Of a DNA stretch of 64,000 bases, positions 8,572-16,701 are shown piece after piece. Within the stretch, counting starts at the first letter, position 1, and every line of letters begins with the position of its first letter. Location of the stretch: NCBI RefSeq assembly GCF_006439355.1, contig NZ_VFTG01000017.1:62001-126000 (forward strand). The letters run 5' to 3'. Source of the stretch: Mesorhizobium sp. B4-1-3 (GTDB lineage: Bacteria > Pseudomonadota > Alphaproteobacteria > Rhizobiales > Rhizobiaceae). The notes below the pieces were generated by a model that ran no database searches, was not told the DNA's origin, and saw nothing but the letters and a program-made list of their open reading frames with translations. The translations under genes were made by a program, and so were the position numbers.

Positions 8572-10392
8572 TCAATCCGCGACCGCGGCGAGATGTCCGC
8601 CGCCGAAATCCTTGAGCAGCAGTTTCGGTACGGTTTCGCCGATCCGGCGCGTCGCGCTTGGAATTTCGCGGTCGAGACGGGCAAAGCGTGTGCGGCGCCG
8701 TGACGGATCGGGAACCGGCACCGCCTCGATCAGCCGGCGCGTGTAGGGGTGGCGCGGATTGGAAAAGACCTGGTCGCGGCTGCCGATCTCGACGATCTGG
8801 CCGAGATACATGACGGCGACGCGGTCTGAGATGTTCTCGACCACTGCCATGTCGTGCGAGATGAAGAGATAGGCGACGCCGAACTCGCGCTGCAATTCCT
8901 TCAGGAGATCGAGCACGCGCGCCTGCACCGAGACGTCGAGCGCCGACACGCTCTCGTCGGCGATGATCAGCTTCGGCCGCAGCGCCAGCGCCCGGGCGAT
9001 GCAGATGCGCTGGCGCTGACCGCCCGAGAATTCATGCGGATAGAGCTCCATCTGTGCCGCGGACAGGCCGACCCGCTCGAACAAGGCGGCCACGCGTTCG
9101 CGGCGCTCCTGCCCTGAGCCGATGCCGTGGATGAGCAACGGCTCGGCCACCAGATCGCCGACGCGCATGCGCGGATCGAGCGAAGCGTAAGGATCCTGGA
9201 ACACCATCTGCACGTCGCGGCGCACGGCCTTGCGCGCGTCGCCGGCAAGTCCGGAGAGCTCGCGGCCACCGATCGTCACGCCGCCGGTATAAGGCACTAG
9301 GCCGGCGAGCGCCTTGGCGGTGGTGGATTTGCCGCAGCCGGATTCGCCGACCAGCGCCAGCGTCTCGTTCGGCGCGATCGAGAAGGAGACCCCCTCGACG
9401 GCATGCACCCGCCGGTTGACACGGCCGAGGAAGCCGCCGCGCAGGTCGAAGCGGACATGGAGATCGCTCACCACCGCCACTTTGTCCTGACCGGCCGCGC
9501 CGGCGGCATCGCCGGCGTTGCGCCGTCCGGCGCCCGAGCCGATGCGCGGAACCGCCGCGAGGAGCTCTTGCGTGTAGGCCGCCCGAGGCCTGGCGAAAAT
9601 ATCGGCGGTGGCGCCCTCCTCGACCATGCGGCCATTGCGCATGACGATGACGCGATCGGCCATCTCGGCGACGACGCCCATGTCATGGGTGATCAGGATG
9701 ACGCTGGTGCCGTGCTGGCGCTGCAGGTCGCGCAGCAGCTCCAGAACCTCGCCCTGCACGGTGACGTCGAGCGCCGTCGTCGGCTCGTCGGCGATCAGCA
9801 CGTCGGGCTCGAGCGCCAGCGCCATGGCGATCATCACCCGCTGGCGCATGCCGCCCGACAATTCGTGCGGAAACTGCTTCAGCCGGCTTTCGGCTTCGGA
9901 GATGCGAACCGCCTTCAGCGCCTCGACGGCGCGCCGTTGCGCCTCGGCGTGGGAAAGACCGGTATGCGCTTCTATCGATTCGGTGAGCTGGCGGCCGATC
10001 GACAGAACCGGATTGAGCGAGGTCATCGGCTCCTGGAAGACCATGGCGATGCGGTCGCCGCGAATGTCGCGCATGCGGCGCTCGTCAAGCGCCGTCAACT
10101 CGATGGCACTGCCATCCTTGTCGAAGAGCCGGATCGCGCCCGCGGCGATGCGGCCGGCCGGCTGCGGCAGGAGCCGCATGATCGCCAACGCCGTCATAGA
10201 CTTGCCGGAACCGGACTCGCCGGCGATGCACAGCGTCTCGCCGCGTTTGAGCGACAGCGACAGGCCGGACACCACCTCGCGCTCGCCGTCCTCGCCGCGC
10301 ACTCCGACGCAGAGGCCGGTGATTTCGAGCACCGGCCCCGCGGCCATCTTTGCGGCGGCGTCAGCGTGTTCGTCGACCACGCCTGCGCTCAT
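8572..10392 (-). CDS. Peptide/amide ABC importer, fused double ATPase (DppD-DppF type)
   Basis: 606 residues with two complete ABC domains. Domain 1 has Walker A GESGSGKS at 58-65, signature LSGGMRQR and Walker B VLIADEPTTALD. Domain 2 has Walker A GESGCGKS near 350, signature FSGGQRQR and Walker B LIIADESVSALD. Each domain is followed by the oligopeptide-transporter tail, the second with HPYTRRLIEAVPVPDP. Its ATG overlaps the amidase stop as ATGA. It is the last gene of the AmiC/AmiR amide operon and powers the two permeases encoded upstream. Fused D-F ATPases are common in rhizobia. Confidence 0.94.
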   Translation of the reverse strand: MSAGVVDEHADAAAKMAAGPVLEITGLCVGVRGEDGEREVVSGLSLSLKRGETLCIAGESGSGKSMTALAIMRLLPQPAGRIAAGAIRLFDKDGSAIELTALDERRMRDIRGDRIAMVFQEPMTSLNPVLSIGRQLTESIEAHTGLSHAEAQRRAVEALKAVRISEAESRLKQFPHELSGGMRQRVMIAMALALEPDVLIADEPTTALDVTVQGEVLELLRDLQRQHGTSVILITHDMGVVAEMADRVIVMRNGRMVEEGATADIFARPRAAYTQELLAAVPRIGSGAGRRNAGDAAGAAGQDKVAVVSDLHVRFDLRGGFLGRVNRRVHAVEGVSFSIAPNETLALVGESGCGKSTTAKALAGLVPYTGGVTIGGRELSGLAGDARKAVRRDVQMVFQDPYASLDPRMRVGDLVAEPLLIHGIGSGQERRERVAALFERVGLSAAQMELYPHEFSGGQRQRICIARALALRPKLIIADESVSALDVSVQARVLDLLKELQREFGVAYLFISHDMAVVENISDRVAVMYLGQIVEIGSRDQVFSNPRHPYTRRLIEAVPVPDPSRRRTRFARLDREIPSATRRIGETVPKLLLKDFGGGHLAAVAD

Positions 10393-11333
10393 TCGAAGAC
10401 GCAGCGCGGGAAGTAGAACGACACCACCCAGTTCGGCATGTCGACGATCTCGCTGATCCTTAGATCGCCGCAGACCGAGACCAGCATATAGGCATCGACC
10501 GGGTCGAGCTTGTAGCGGCCAGCCAGCAGGTCGACCATCTGGCTGACAGCCTCTTTGGCGCCGGTCATCAGGTCGGGCCCGATGCCGGTCGTCACCTCAT
10601 AGCCCTTGGCGTCGAGGTGGCGCGTTACCGGGCCGGGCGTGGTGAAACGCGGCGTCTTCAGCCGCGCGTCCTTGACCAGGTCGAGTTTCAGAACCACGTC
10701 CATCGGGCTTTCGATCGCCGTGCCGCACACCTCGCCGTCGCCCTGCGCGGCATGGGTGTCGCCGACCGAGAACAGCGCGCCCGGCACTTCCACCGGTAGA
10801 TAGAGCGTGGTGCCGGCGCCGAGGTCGCGTATGTCGAGATTGCCGCCGACGCGCCGCGGCGGCACCACCGAATGGTGGCCGTTCTCGCCCGGCGCGTTGC
10901 CGATCGTGCCGGCGAACGGCTTCAGCGGCACACGGCCTTGTCTGCCGAACAGAGCGGGCTCGAGCGAGGCAGCGTCATATTTCCAGATGGCGAGCGCCGG
11001 TTCCTTGAAGTCGTCGGCGAGCAGGCCGAAGCCCGGAATGTTCGCCGTCCAGCCGAAGCCGGACGGTTTGAACATCTCGATCGTCACCTTCAGCGCGTCG
11101 CCGGGCTCGGCACCCTCGACGAAGATCGGCCCGGTTACCGGGTTGATCTGGTCGAAATCGAGCCTGACGATGTCGTCAACCGTGCTGTCCGCCTTGAGCT
11201 GACCGCCGGACGAATCCAGGCACTGGAACTCGATCGTCGAGCCGGGCGCCACCCGTTCGGCCGGGGCGAAGGAATTGTCCCAGCCGAAATGGTGATGACG
11301 ACCGTGGATGGTGTAGTCGCAGTTACTGCACAT
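10389..11333 (-). CDS. Acetamidase/formamidase family amidohydrolase
   Basis: 314 residues of the FmdA/AmdA family, which hydrolyses short amides to ammonia and the carboxylate in the cytoplasm. Family features seen are the early HHHFGWDN, the beta-rich core with FVEGAEPGDALKVTI, PGENGHHSVVPPRRVGGNLD and SVGDTHAAQGDGEVCGTAIE, and the C-terminal VSVCGDLRISEIVDMPNW. Its start lies 11 bases inside the end of the substrate-binding-protein gene and its stop overlaps the ATPase start. This embeds the enzyme inside the transporter operon, so it very likely acts on the imported compound. A short amide is the natural guess, given the AmiC/AmiR genes upstream. Confidence 0.93.
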   Translation of the reverse strand: MCSNCDYTIHGRHHHFGWDNSFAPAERVAPGSTIEFQCLDSSGGQLKADSTVDDIVRLDFDQINPVTGPIFVEGAEPGDALKVTIEMFKPSGFGWTANIPGFGLLADDFKEPALAIWKYDAASLEPALFGRQGRVPLKPFAGTIGNAPGENGHHSVVPPRRVGGNLDIRDLGAGTTLYLPVEVPGALFSVGDTHAAQGDGEVCGTAIESPMDVVLKLDLVKDARLKTPRFTTPGPVTRHLDAKGYEVTTGIGPDLMTGAKEAVSQMVDLLAGRYKLDPVDAYMLVSVCGDLRISEIVDMPNWVVSFYFPRCVFE

Positions 11334-12966
11334 CTTTCACATACACATTGTCGTAGTTGATCGGGATATGGACCGGGTCGACATAGAGATTGTCGGCGCC
11401 GCCCATGCGGGCTGATTTCAGCGTGAAACGCTGCTCGTTGAAGATTGGCGCCCAGGGCGCGTCCTCCATGATCTTGTCATAGATCGCGCTCCACATCTTT
11501 TCCCGCTCCTCCGATTTAGCCGGATCGACGACGGAGTCGGCCTCGGCCGCCTTGGCGTCGAGGTCCTTGTTGCAATACCACGACCAATTCCAACCGCCCG
11601 GAACCGCGCCGGCGCAGCCGAGGATCGGGCCGTAGAAGTTAGAGGGATCCGGGAAGTCGGCGATCCAGGCCATGCCGCCCGACCAGATCATCGGCGCGCC
11701 GGCCTTGTCGCCGCCGGCGGCAATCACGTTGGCCTGGGCGAGCGACTGGATGCTTGCCTTGATGCCGATGGCCGCCAAATCCTGCTGGATCGCCTGCGCG
11801 ATGCGCGGATTGGGATCGGTGTTCATGGCGAAGAGCTGCGTCGCGAAGCCGTCGGGATGGCCGGCCTCGGCCAGCAGCGCCTTGGCCTTGGCGACGTCAT
11901 AGGCGTAGCCCTTGAACGCCTTGTCGTAGCCGGGCATCGAGGGTGGCAGCGGCTGGTTTGCCGGCACCGCGCGGTTGTTGATCATCTGGACGATGCGATC
12001 CTTGTTGATCGCCATGTTGACGGCCTGGCGCACCTTGACGTTGTCGAAGGGCGCCATGGTGGTGTTCATGGTGATGTAGCCGGTGTGCAGCTGCCCGCCC
12101 ACCACGACGCGCGCCTTCTGTTCCGGATCGCTCATCACCTCCTGGAACTTGGCCGGAGGAATGCCGTCGCCGGGCACGTCGATCTCGCCCTTCTGCAGTC
12201 GCAGCAGCGCCACGATCGGCTCCTGGCCGATCTCGAAGGTGATCTTGTCGAGATGCGGCAGGCCCTTGTGCCAGTAGTCGGGATTGCGCTCGAAGACGAT
12301 GCGCTGGCCGAGCGTCCATTCGGCGAGCCTGAAGGCGCCGGTGCCGACCGGATGCTTGCCGAAATCGGCGCCGTATTTCTCGACTTCCTCCTTCGGCACG
12401 ACATGCGAGAAGTTGATCGCCATGATATGCAGGAAGGTGGCGTCCGGCCGGGTCAGCTCGAACTTGATCGTGTAGGGATCGACCACGGTGACGCCGGAGA
12501 GGCTGTCGGCCTTGCCGGCGGCGACATCGTCATAGCCCTTGATCGAGCCGAAGAAGCCGGCGCCCGGGCTCTGCGTCTTCGGATTGGTGACGCGGTCGAG
12601 CGAATATTTGACGTCGTCGGCGGTCATCTCGCGGCCGTTGTGGAACTTGACGCCATGGCGCAGCTTGAAGGTGAAGGTCTTGCCGTCCGGCGAGATCTCG
12701 TAGCTCTCGGCGAGGTCGGGCTTGAGCTTGGTGGTGCCGGGCTCATAGTCCATCAGCCCGTCGAACAGGCTCTTGATCATCGACCAGTTCTGCCAGTCGT
12801 AGCCGATCGCCGGATCGAGCGTGGCGACGTCGTCCTTGTAGGTGATGGTGATGGCGCCGCCCTGCTTGGTGTTCGGGTCGACGGCGTCGTCGGCGCGCGC
12901 GCTGGCCATGCCGAGCATCAGCGCAAGCGCCGACGCGGCCACTGTGGATGCCAGGAATCGTCTCAT
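11323..12966 (-). CDS. ABC transporter substrate-binding protein, family 5
   Basis: 547 residues. A Sec signal peptide (MRRFLASTVAASALALMLGM and on to ASARA) is followed by the SBP_bac_5 fold. Typical blocks are ITYKDDVATLDPAIGYDWQN, LAESYEISPDGKTFTFKLRH, GVKFHNGREMTADDVKYSLD and VRQAVNMAINKDRIVQMI. Members of this family bind peptides, nickel, opines or other small compounds in the periplasm. The cognate permeases lie upstream and the ATPase two genes downstream. The embedded formamidase gene suggests that an amide or amide-containing compound is the ligand. Confidence 0.94.
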   Translation of the reverse strand: MRRFLASTVAASALALMLGMASARADDAVDPNTKQGGAITITYKDDVATLDPAIGYDWQNWSMIKSLFDGLMDYEPGTTKLKPDLAESYEISPDGKTFTFKLRHGVKFHNGREMTADDVKYSLDRVTNPKTQSPGAGFFGSIKGYDDVAAGKADSLSGVTVVDPYTIKFELTRPDATFLHIMAINFSHVVPKEEVEKYGADFGKHPVGTGAFRLAEWTLGQRIVFERNPDYWHKGLPHLDKITFEIGQEPIVALLRLQKGEIDVPGDGIPPAKFQEVMSDPEQKARVVVGGQLHTGYITMNTTMAPFDNVKVRQAVNMAINKDRIVQMINNRAVPANQPLPPSMPGYDKAFKGYAYDVAKAKALLAEAGHPDGFATQLFAMNTDPNPRIAQAIQQDLAAIGIKASIQSLAQANVIAAGGDKAGAPMIWSGGMAWIADFPDPSNFYGPILGCAGAVPGGWNWSWYCNKDLDAKAAEADSVVDPAKSEEREKMWSAIYDKIMEDAPWAPIFNEQRFTLKSARMGGADNLYVDPVHIPINYDNVYVKDVQ

Positions 12967-12999
12967 GTCGGTGTTCCCTTTCTCTGGTTGTTTTTCATG

Positions 13000-13920
13000 T
13001 CATCTGAGCTTGATGCGGGGATCGATGAAGGGCGCGATGATGTCGGCCAGCAGGTTGCCGAGCACTATGGCGAAGGCCGAGACCAGGGTGACGCCCATGA
13101 TGATGGGGATGTCGACGCGCTGGATGGCTTGCCAGGCGAGCTGGCCGATGCCCGGCCAGCCGAACACGCTTTCGACCACCACGATGCCGCCCATGAAGAC
13201 GCCGATGTCGATTCCGATCATGGCCACGACCGGAAGGATGGCGTTGGGCAGCGCGTGGCGGAACAGGATGGCGCCGCGCGCCAGGCCCTTGGCGTGGGCG
13301 GTGCGCATGTAGTCCTGGCGCAGCACGTCGATCATCGACGAGCGCATCATGCGCGCGTACCAGCCGGCGCCGAGGATGCCCATGGTGAGCGAAGGCAACA
13401 CGAGGTGGCGCCAGCTGCCGTAACCGCCGATCGGGAACCAGCCGAGCCTGACGGCGAAGACGTAGAGCAAGAGCAGGCCGACGACGAATTGCGGCGCCGA
13501 GACGCCGACGAAGGAGGCGACCATCAAGGTCTGGTCGGTTACACTTCCACGCTTGACGGCAGCGATCAGCCCCATGGTGAGGCCGATCGCCAGCTCGCAC
13601 AGGATGGCACCGACCATCAGAAGCAGGCTCGCCGGCAGCCGCGAAACGATGAGCTCGGTGACTTCCGAGCGCTGGATGTAGGAGCGGCCGAGATCGCCGC
13701 CGAGCAGCCTTGCGAGATAATGCCAGTACTGGACGATGAAGGGCTGGTCGAGGCCGAGCTGCCGGCGGATGTTCTCCACCGTTTCCGGCGTGGCGCTGCG
13801 CCCGGCGATCTGGCGTACCGGATCGGCCGGCAAAAGATAGAGCAGCGCGAAGGTGATCAGCGAGACGCCGAGCAGGATGAGCAGCGACTGGATGAGCCGG
13901 CGGCCGAGATAGGCGATCAT
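13000..13920 (-). CDS. ABC transporter permease, DppB type
   Basis: 306 residues from MIAYLGRRLIQSLLILLGVS, typical of the first permease of peptide-type importers. About six transmembrane segments are visible, with the DppB hallmark LGLDQPFIVQYWHYLARLLGGD in the first periplasmic loop. The binding-protein-dependent transport motif for contact with the ATPase lies at DYMRTAHAKGLARGAILFRH. A longer start would add 20 uncharacteristic residues overlapping the upstream gene, so the ATG at 13920 is used. It is co-transcribed with the second permease 13 bases upstream. Confidence 0.94.
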   Translation of the reverse strand: MIAYLGRRLIQSLLILLGVSLITFALLYLLPADPVRQIAGRSATPETVENIRRQLGLDQPFIVQYWHYLARLLGGDLGRSYIQRSEVTELIVSRLPASLLLMVGAILCELAIGLTMGLIAAVKRGSVTDQTLMVASFVGVSAPQFVVGLLLLYVFAVRLGWFPIGGYGSWRHLVLPSLTMGILGAGWYARMMRSSMIDVLRQDYMRTAHAKGLARGAILFRHALPNAILPVVAMIGIDIGVFMGGIVVVESVFGWPGIGQLAWQAIQRVDIPIIMGVTLVSAFAIVLGNLLADIIAPFIDPRIKLR

Positions 13921-13933
13921 GAGCGGCCTCCCA

Positions 13934-14842
13934 TCAATCCCGTCCTCTTTGCGTCGGGTCGAGGATGTCGCGCAGCGCATCGCCGATCAGGTTGAAGGCC
14001 AGCGCCAGCGCCAGGATCGCGGCGCCCGGGAAGAACACCAGCCAGGGCGCCGCCTGGAAATAGGTCTGGTTCTCGAAGATGATGTTTCCCCACGACGCGG
14101 TCGGCGGCTGCACGCCGATGCCGAGATAGCTGAGCGTGGCTTCGAGCAGCACTGTCGTCGAGATGCCCAGCGTGCCCCAGACGATGATGGTCGGCAGGAG
14201 ATGCGGCAGGATGTGGCGCAATAGAATGCGCGGCGCGCTGGCGCCGATCGTGCGCTCGGCATCGATGAATTCGCGCTCGGAGAGCGAGGAGGTTTCGGTG
14301 TAGATGACGCGCGCGGTCTGCACCCAGTTGACCAGCGCGATGACCATGGCGACTATCCAGAGGCTCGGCTCGAACACGGCCGCCAGGCAGATGGCCAAAA
14401 GCAGCGCCGGGAAGGCCATCATCAGGTCGGTGAAGCGCATAAGCGCGCTGCCGATCCAGCCGCGGAAATAACCCGCCGTGATGCCGACCAACGTGCCGAT
14501 CAAAAGCGCCACGCCATTGGCGACGATGCCGATAATCAGCGAGGTGCGGGCCCCGAACAGGATGCGGGTCAAGAGGTCGCGGCCGAGCAGGTCGGTGCCC
14601 AGCCAGAACTTGACGTTCGGCGGCAAAGGCGAGCCTTCGAGCGTCAGGCCATCGAACATCTGCTCGTTGGGATCGTAGCCGGTCAGCCAGGGCGCGAGGA
14701 TGGCGCCGGCGACAACGATAGCGACGATGAGGAGCCCGAGCAGCGCCAGCGGCCGCTTGACCAGCCTGCGCCAGACGCCGGCGCGGGGCTTCACCGGCAT
14801 GTGGCCGGCCGCCGGAAGGTCAGGCGCGATGGGATTGGTCAT
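13934..14842 (-). CDS. ABC transporter permease, DppC type
   Basis: 302 residues. An N-terminal cytoplasmic stretch leads into WRRLVKRPLALLGLLIVAIV. The DppC landmark LGTDLLGRDLLTRILFGART is present, as is the ATPase-contact loop (EREFIDAERTIGASAPRILL, then RHILPHLLPT). The start lies 22 bases inside the preceding ANTAR gene, which argues for translational coupling of the importer to its own antiterminator gene. It forms the inner-membrane channel with the DppB-type partner. Confidence 0.94.
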   Translation of the reverse strand: MTNPIAPDLPAAGHMPVKPRAGVWRRLVKRPLALLGLLIVAIVVAGAILAPWLTGYDPNEQMFDGLTLEGSPLPPNVKFWLGTDLLGRDLLTRILFGARTSLIIGIVANGVALLIGTLVGITAGYFRGWIGSALMRFTDLMMAFPALLLAICLAAVFEPSLWIVAMVIALVNWVQTARVIYTETSSLSEREFIDAERTIGASAPRILLRHILPHLLPTIIVWGTLGISTTVLLEATLSYLGIGVQPPTASWGNIIFENQTYFQAAPWLVFFPGAAILALALAFNLIGDALRDILDPTQRGRD

Positions 14843-15422
14843 CGCCGTCCTCCGCTTGCGCCATCGCCACGATGCGCCGAGCCGCTTCCTCGACGCTGAT
14901 CTGCCAGCTCATCGCCAGCGACCTGAGCTGCGCGTAAGCGCGGTCGTCGTCGCCACCTTTCGACAGCGCCGCGACCGCGCGCACGATGGTCTGGCGTTCG
15001 CCGATCCGCTGGCGCAGCGACTCGATCTCACCGGCGAGCCGCTTGCGCGCTTCGAAACTCTGCCTGGCGATGAGCAGCGCGCTATAGACGCCGGCGGTGC
15101 CCACCGGTTTCAGCAATTGCGCATCGGCCTTGTGCGACAGCGCCCACTCGATGCGGCCCGGCGCTTCCGAGCCGATCAGCGCCACCAGCGGCATCGGCGC
15201 CTCGCCGGGCTTCCACGGGAACTGCTCGTCGAAGCCGAGGTCGGCGTCGAAGAAGACGAAATCCGCCGCCAGCGCCTCCGCCGGCAGATGCGGCCAGCAT
15301 TCGACCGCTTCGAGGCCGATCGCCGACAATTGCCTGGTGATCGCCTGCACCGTCAGGTGCGGACGATGCAGCACGAAGGCTTTGGCGCCGCCGAGATTGG
15401 GGATGCGCGCGGCGCGGCTCAC
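14820..15422 (-). CDS. AmiR-like ANTAR-domain transcription antiterminator
   Basis: 200 residues, close to the length of Pseudomonas AmiR. The N-terminal half looks like a degenerate receiver domain (VFFDADLGFDEQFP, then PLVALIGSEAPGRI) without a clear phosphoacceptor pattern. A coiled-coil region follows (ARKRLAGEIESLRQRIGERQ). The C-terminal ANTAR domain is recognisable from TIVRAVAALSKGGDDDRAYA and the following QLRSLAMSWQISVEEAARRI. ANTAR proteins bind paired RNA hairpins in leaders and prevent terminator formation. The gene overlaps the AmiC-like gene (ATGA) upstream and the permease gene downstream. An intrinsic terminator at 16537-16566 is the expected target region. Confidence 0.88.
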   Translation of the reverse strand: MSRAARIPNLGGAKAFVLHRPHLTVQAITRQLSAIGLEAVECWPHLPAEALAADFVFFDADLGFDEQFPWKPGEAPMPLVALIGSEAPGRIEWALSHKADAQLLKPVGTAGVYSALLIARQSFEARKRLAGEIESLRQRIGERQTIVRAVAALSKGGDDDRAYAQLRSLAMSWQISVEEAARRIVAMAQAEDGDDQSHRA

Positions 15423-16513
15423 GACACCACCCTGAGCCGCGGACGGCCGAAGGTCTTGGCCGGATCGTAGCGCGAAAGATAGGGATCGGGCGCCACCCCT
15501 TCTTCGCGGCTCACCACCTCGAAGAAGCCGTCGGCAATGCGCCCGATGAGCACCGGCAGCGTCGCATGCTGGGTGTTCGGATCGATGGCGATCGGCCCGA
15601 GGCGGGTCGCGAAGCGGCGCTCGGCGAAGGCTTTCGAGAATTCCGCCGGACCGGCGTCCGGGTTGCCGGAAAGCACGTCCGCCATCACCTGCACCGAGGC
15701 ATAGGCGGACGCCTCGAAGGACGAGGCGAAGGCGGCCGGGCGCGGCGCGAAATACGGCCCGGCCGACAAATGGCCCTTGCCTGTTTCGCCGATCGCCGAC
15801 AGTTCGGCCTCGGTGAGATTGCAGGAGATCACCGGGCAGGCATCAGGCTTGAAGGCGGCATCTTCGCGTCCCAGCTCGCGATAGGCGGAGAGGAAGGCAT
15901 AGGACGAAGTGCCGATCAGGTTGTTCAAGATGAAATTCGGCCGCGTGACGCGGATTTCCCCGATCAAGCGCGAAACATCGGTCTCGCCGATGCGCAGATA
16001 GCGTTCGCCGAGCACCTTGCCGCCGGTGTCGGCGATCAGGTCGCGCGCGACGCGGTTCATTTCCCAGCCCCATATGTAGTTCGAGCCGAGCAGGAAGCCG
16101 TTGGCGCCGAAGCGCGGCGCGACATGGGCCATCAGCGGCACCAGATGCTGGTTAGGGCAGGCGTGCATGTAGACGACATGCTCGTTCGCCTCGAAGCCTT
16201 CATACGGGCAGGCATACCAGAGCATGCCGCCCGCCTTCTCCAGCACGGGAATCGTCTCCTTACGGCTCCAGGAGGTGATGCAGCCGACGACATGGCGGGC
16301 GCCGCTGGTGCGGAATATGTCCTCGCAGAGCGTCGCGTAGCGGTCGGCGTTGCTTTGCGGATCGCGCTCGACCGGAACGAGCTCGATCGTCTGCGCGCGG
16401 TCGGCGTTGATGTCGGCGATCGCCCGCATCGCGCCCAGCCGGCAGGCATCGGAGACGAGCTGATAGCTGCCCGAGCGGGAATAGAGGATGCCGATCTCGA
16501 TACGTCGCTTCAC
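15419..16513 (-). CDS. AmiC-like amide-binding sensor (periplasmic-binding-protein fold, cytoplasmic)
   Basis: About 364 residues from a GTG at 16513. It matches the AmiC/FmdD/UrtA class: IEIGILYSRSGSYQLVSDAC, GARHVVGCITSWSRKETIPV, LEKAGGMLWYACPYEGFE and ANEHVVYMHACPNQHLVPLM. No signal peptide is visible from this start, which fits a cytoplasmic sensor that sequesters AmiR until an amide binds. A longer frame from an ATG at 16597 exists, but it would translate through the attenuator hairpin as a non-conserved stretch, so I reject it. An alternative is a urea/amide transport binding protein; the adjacent ANTAR gene and the lack of an export signal favour the sensor. Confidence 0.85.
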   Translation of the reverse strand: MKRRIEIGILYSRSGSYQLVSDACRLGAMRAIADINADRAQTIELVPVERDPQSNADRYATLCEDIFRTSGARHVVGCITSWSRKETIPVLEKAGGMLWYACPYEGFEANEHVVYMHACPNQHLVPLMAHVAPRFGANGFLLGSNYIWGWEMNRVARDLIADTGGKVLGERYLRIGETDVSRLIGEIRVTRPNFILNNLIGTSSYAFLSAYRELGREDAAFKPDACPVISCNLTEAELSAIGETGKGHLSAGPYFAPRPAAFASSFEASAYASVQVMADVLSGNPDAGPAEFSKAFAERRFATRLGPIAIDPNTQHATLPVLIGRIADGFFEVVSREEGVAPDPYLSRYDPAKTFGRPRLRVVS

Positions 16514-16701
16514 GCGAGGCCCCAGAAAATGAAAAAGCCTCGCAGCCAGCGCCGGATGGGCGAGGCATACGAGGCATTCTTGCCGCCCGGCGACCAAAGC
16601 CGGTATTTCGCAGGCTACCCTATTCCGTACCGTCCATCAGTCAAGCCTGAAAGTTTGAGTGGGCTGCAGACTGTCCGGCAGAAATTTTCCCGAGCTGGGA
16701 A
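16514..16701 (-). promoter_or_regulatory. Leader of the amide operon with candidate ANTAR target hairpins
   Basis: This is the 188-base region between the tonB stop and the AmiC-like start. Besides the terminator at 16537-16566, two other foldable elements are visible on the minus strand. One is TCAG-(six-base loop)-CTGA at 16637-16650. The other is CCGGC-(seven-base loop)-GCCGG at 16587-16603. ANTAR regulators recognise two hexaloop hairpins ahead of a terminator. The positions fit, but the loops do not clearly show the A1/G4 consensus, so their identity as the target is tentative. I could not choose a promoter with confidence. Confidence 0.5.
16537..16566 (-). terminator. Leader attenuator (intrinsic terminator) before the AmiC-like gene
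   Basis: On the minus strand, GCCTCGC and GCGAGGC form a perfect seven-pair stem separated by 16 bases, with CCA/TGG able to extend it. A run of five U residues (TTTTTC) follows immediately. The run ends about 18 bases before the GTG of the AmiC-like gene. A terminator here lies upstream of every gene in the operon, and there is no other gene for it to serve because the tonB stop is 135 bases further upstream. It is the textbook arrangement for antitermination control. Confidence 0.8.

Noticed and set aside
11857..13995. Plus-strand open frame of about 700 codons across the binding-protein and permease genes
   Set aside because: Composition is typical of an antisense shadow frame and it spans two well-supported minus-strand genes.
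16514..16597. N-terminal extension of the AmiC-like protein
   Set aside because: It would be encoded by the attenuator hairpin and has no resemblance to AmiC. The GTG at 16513 fits better.
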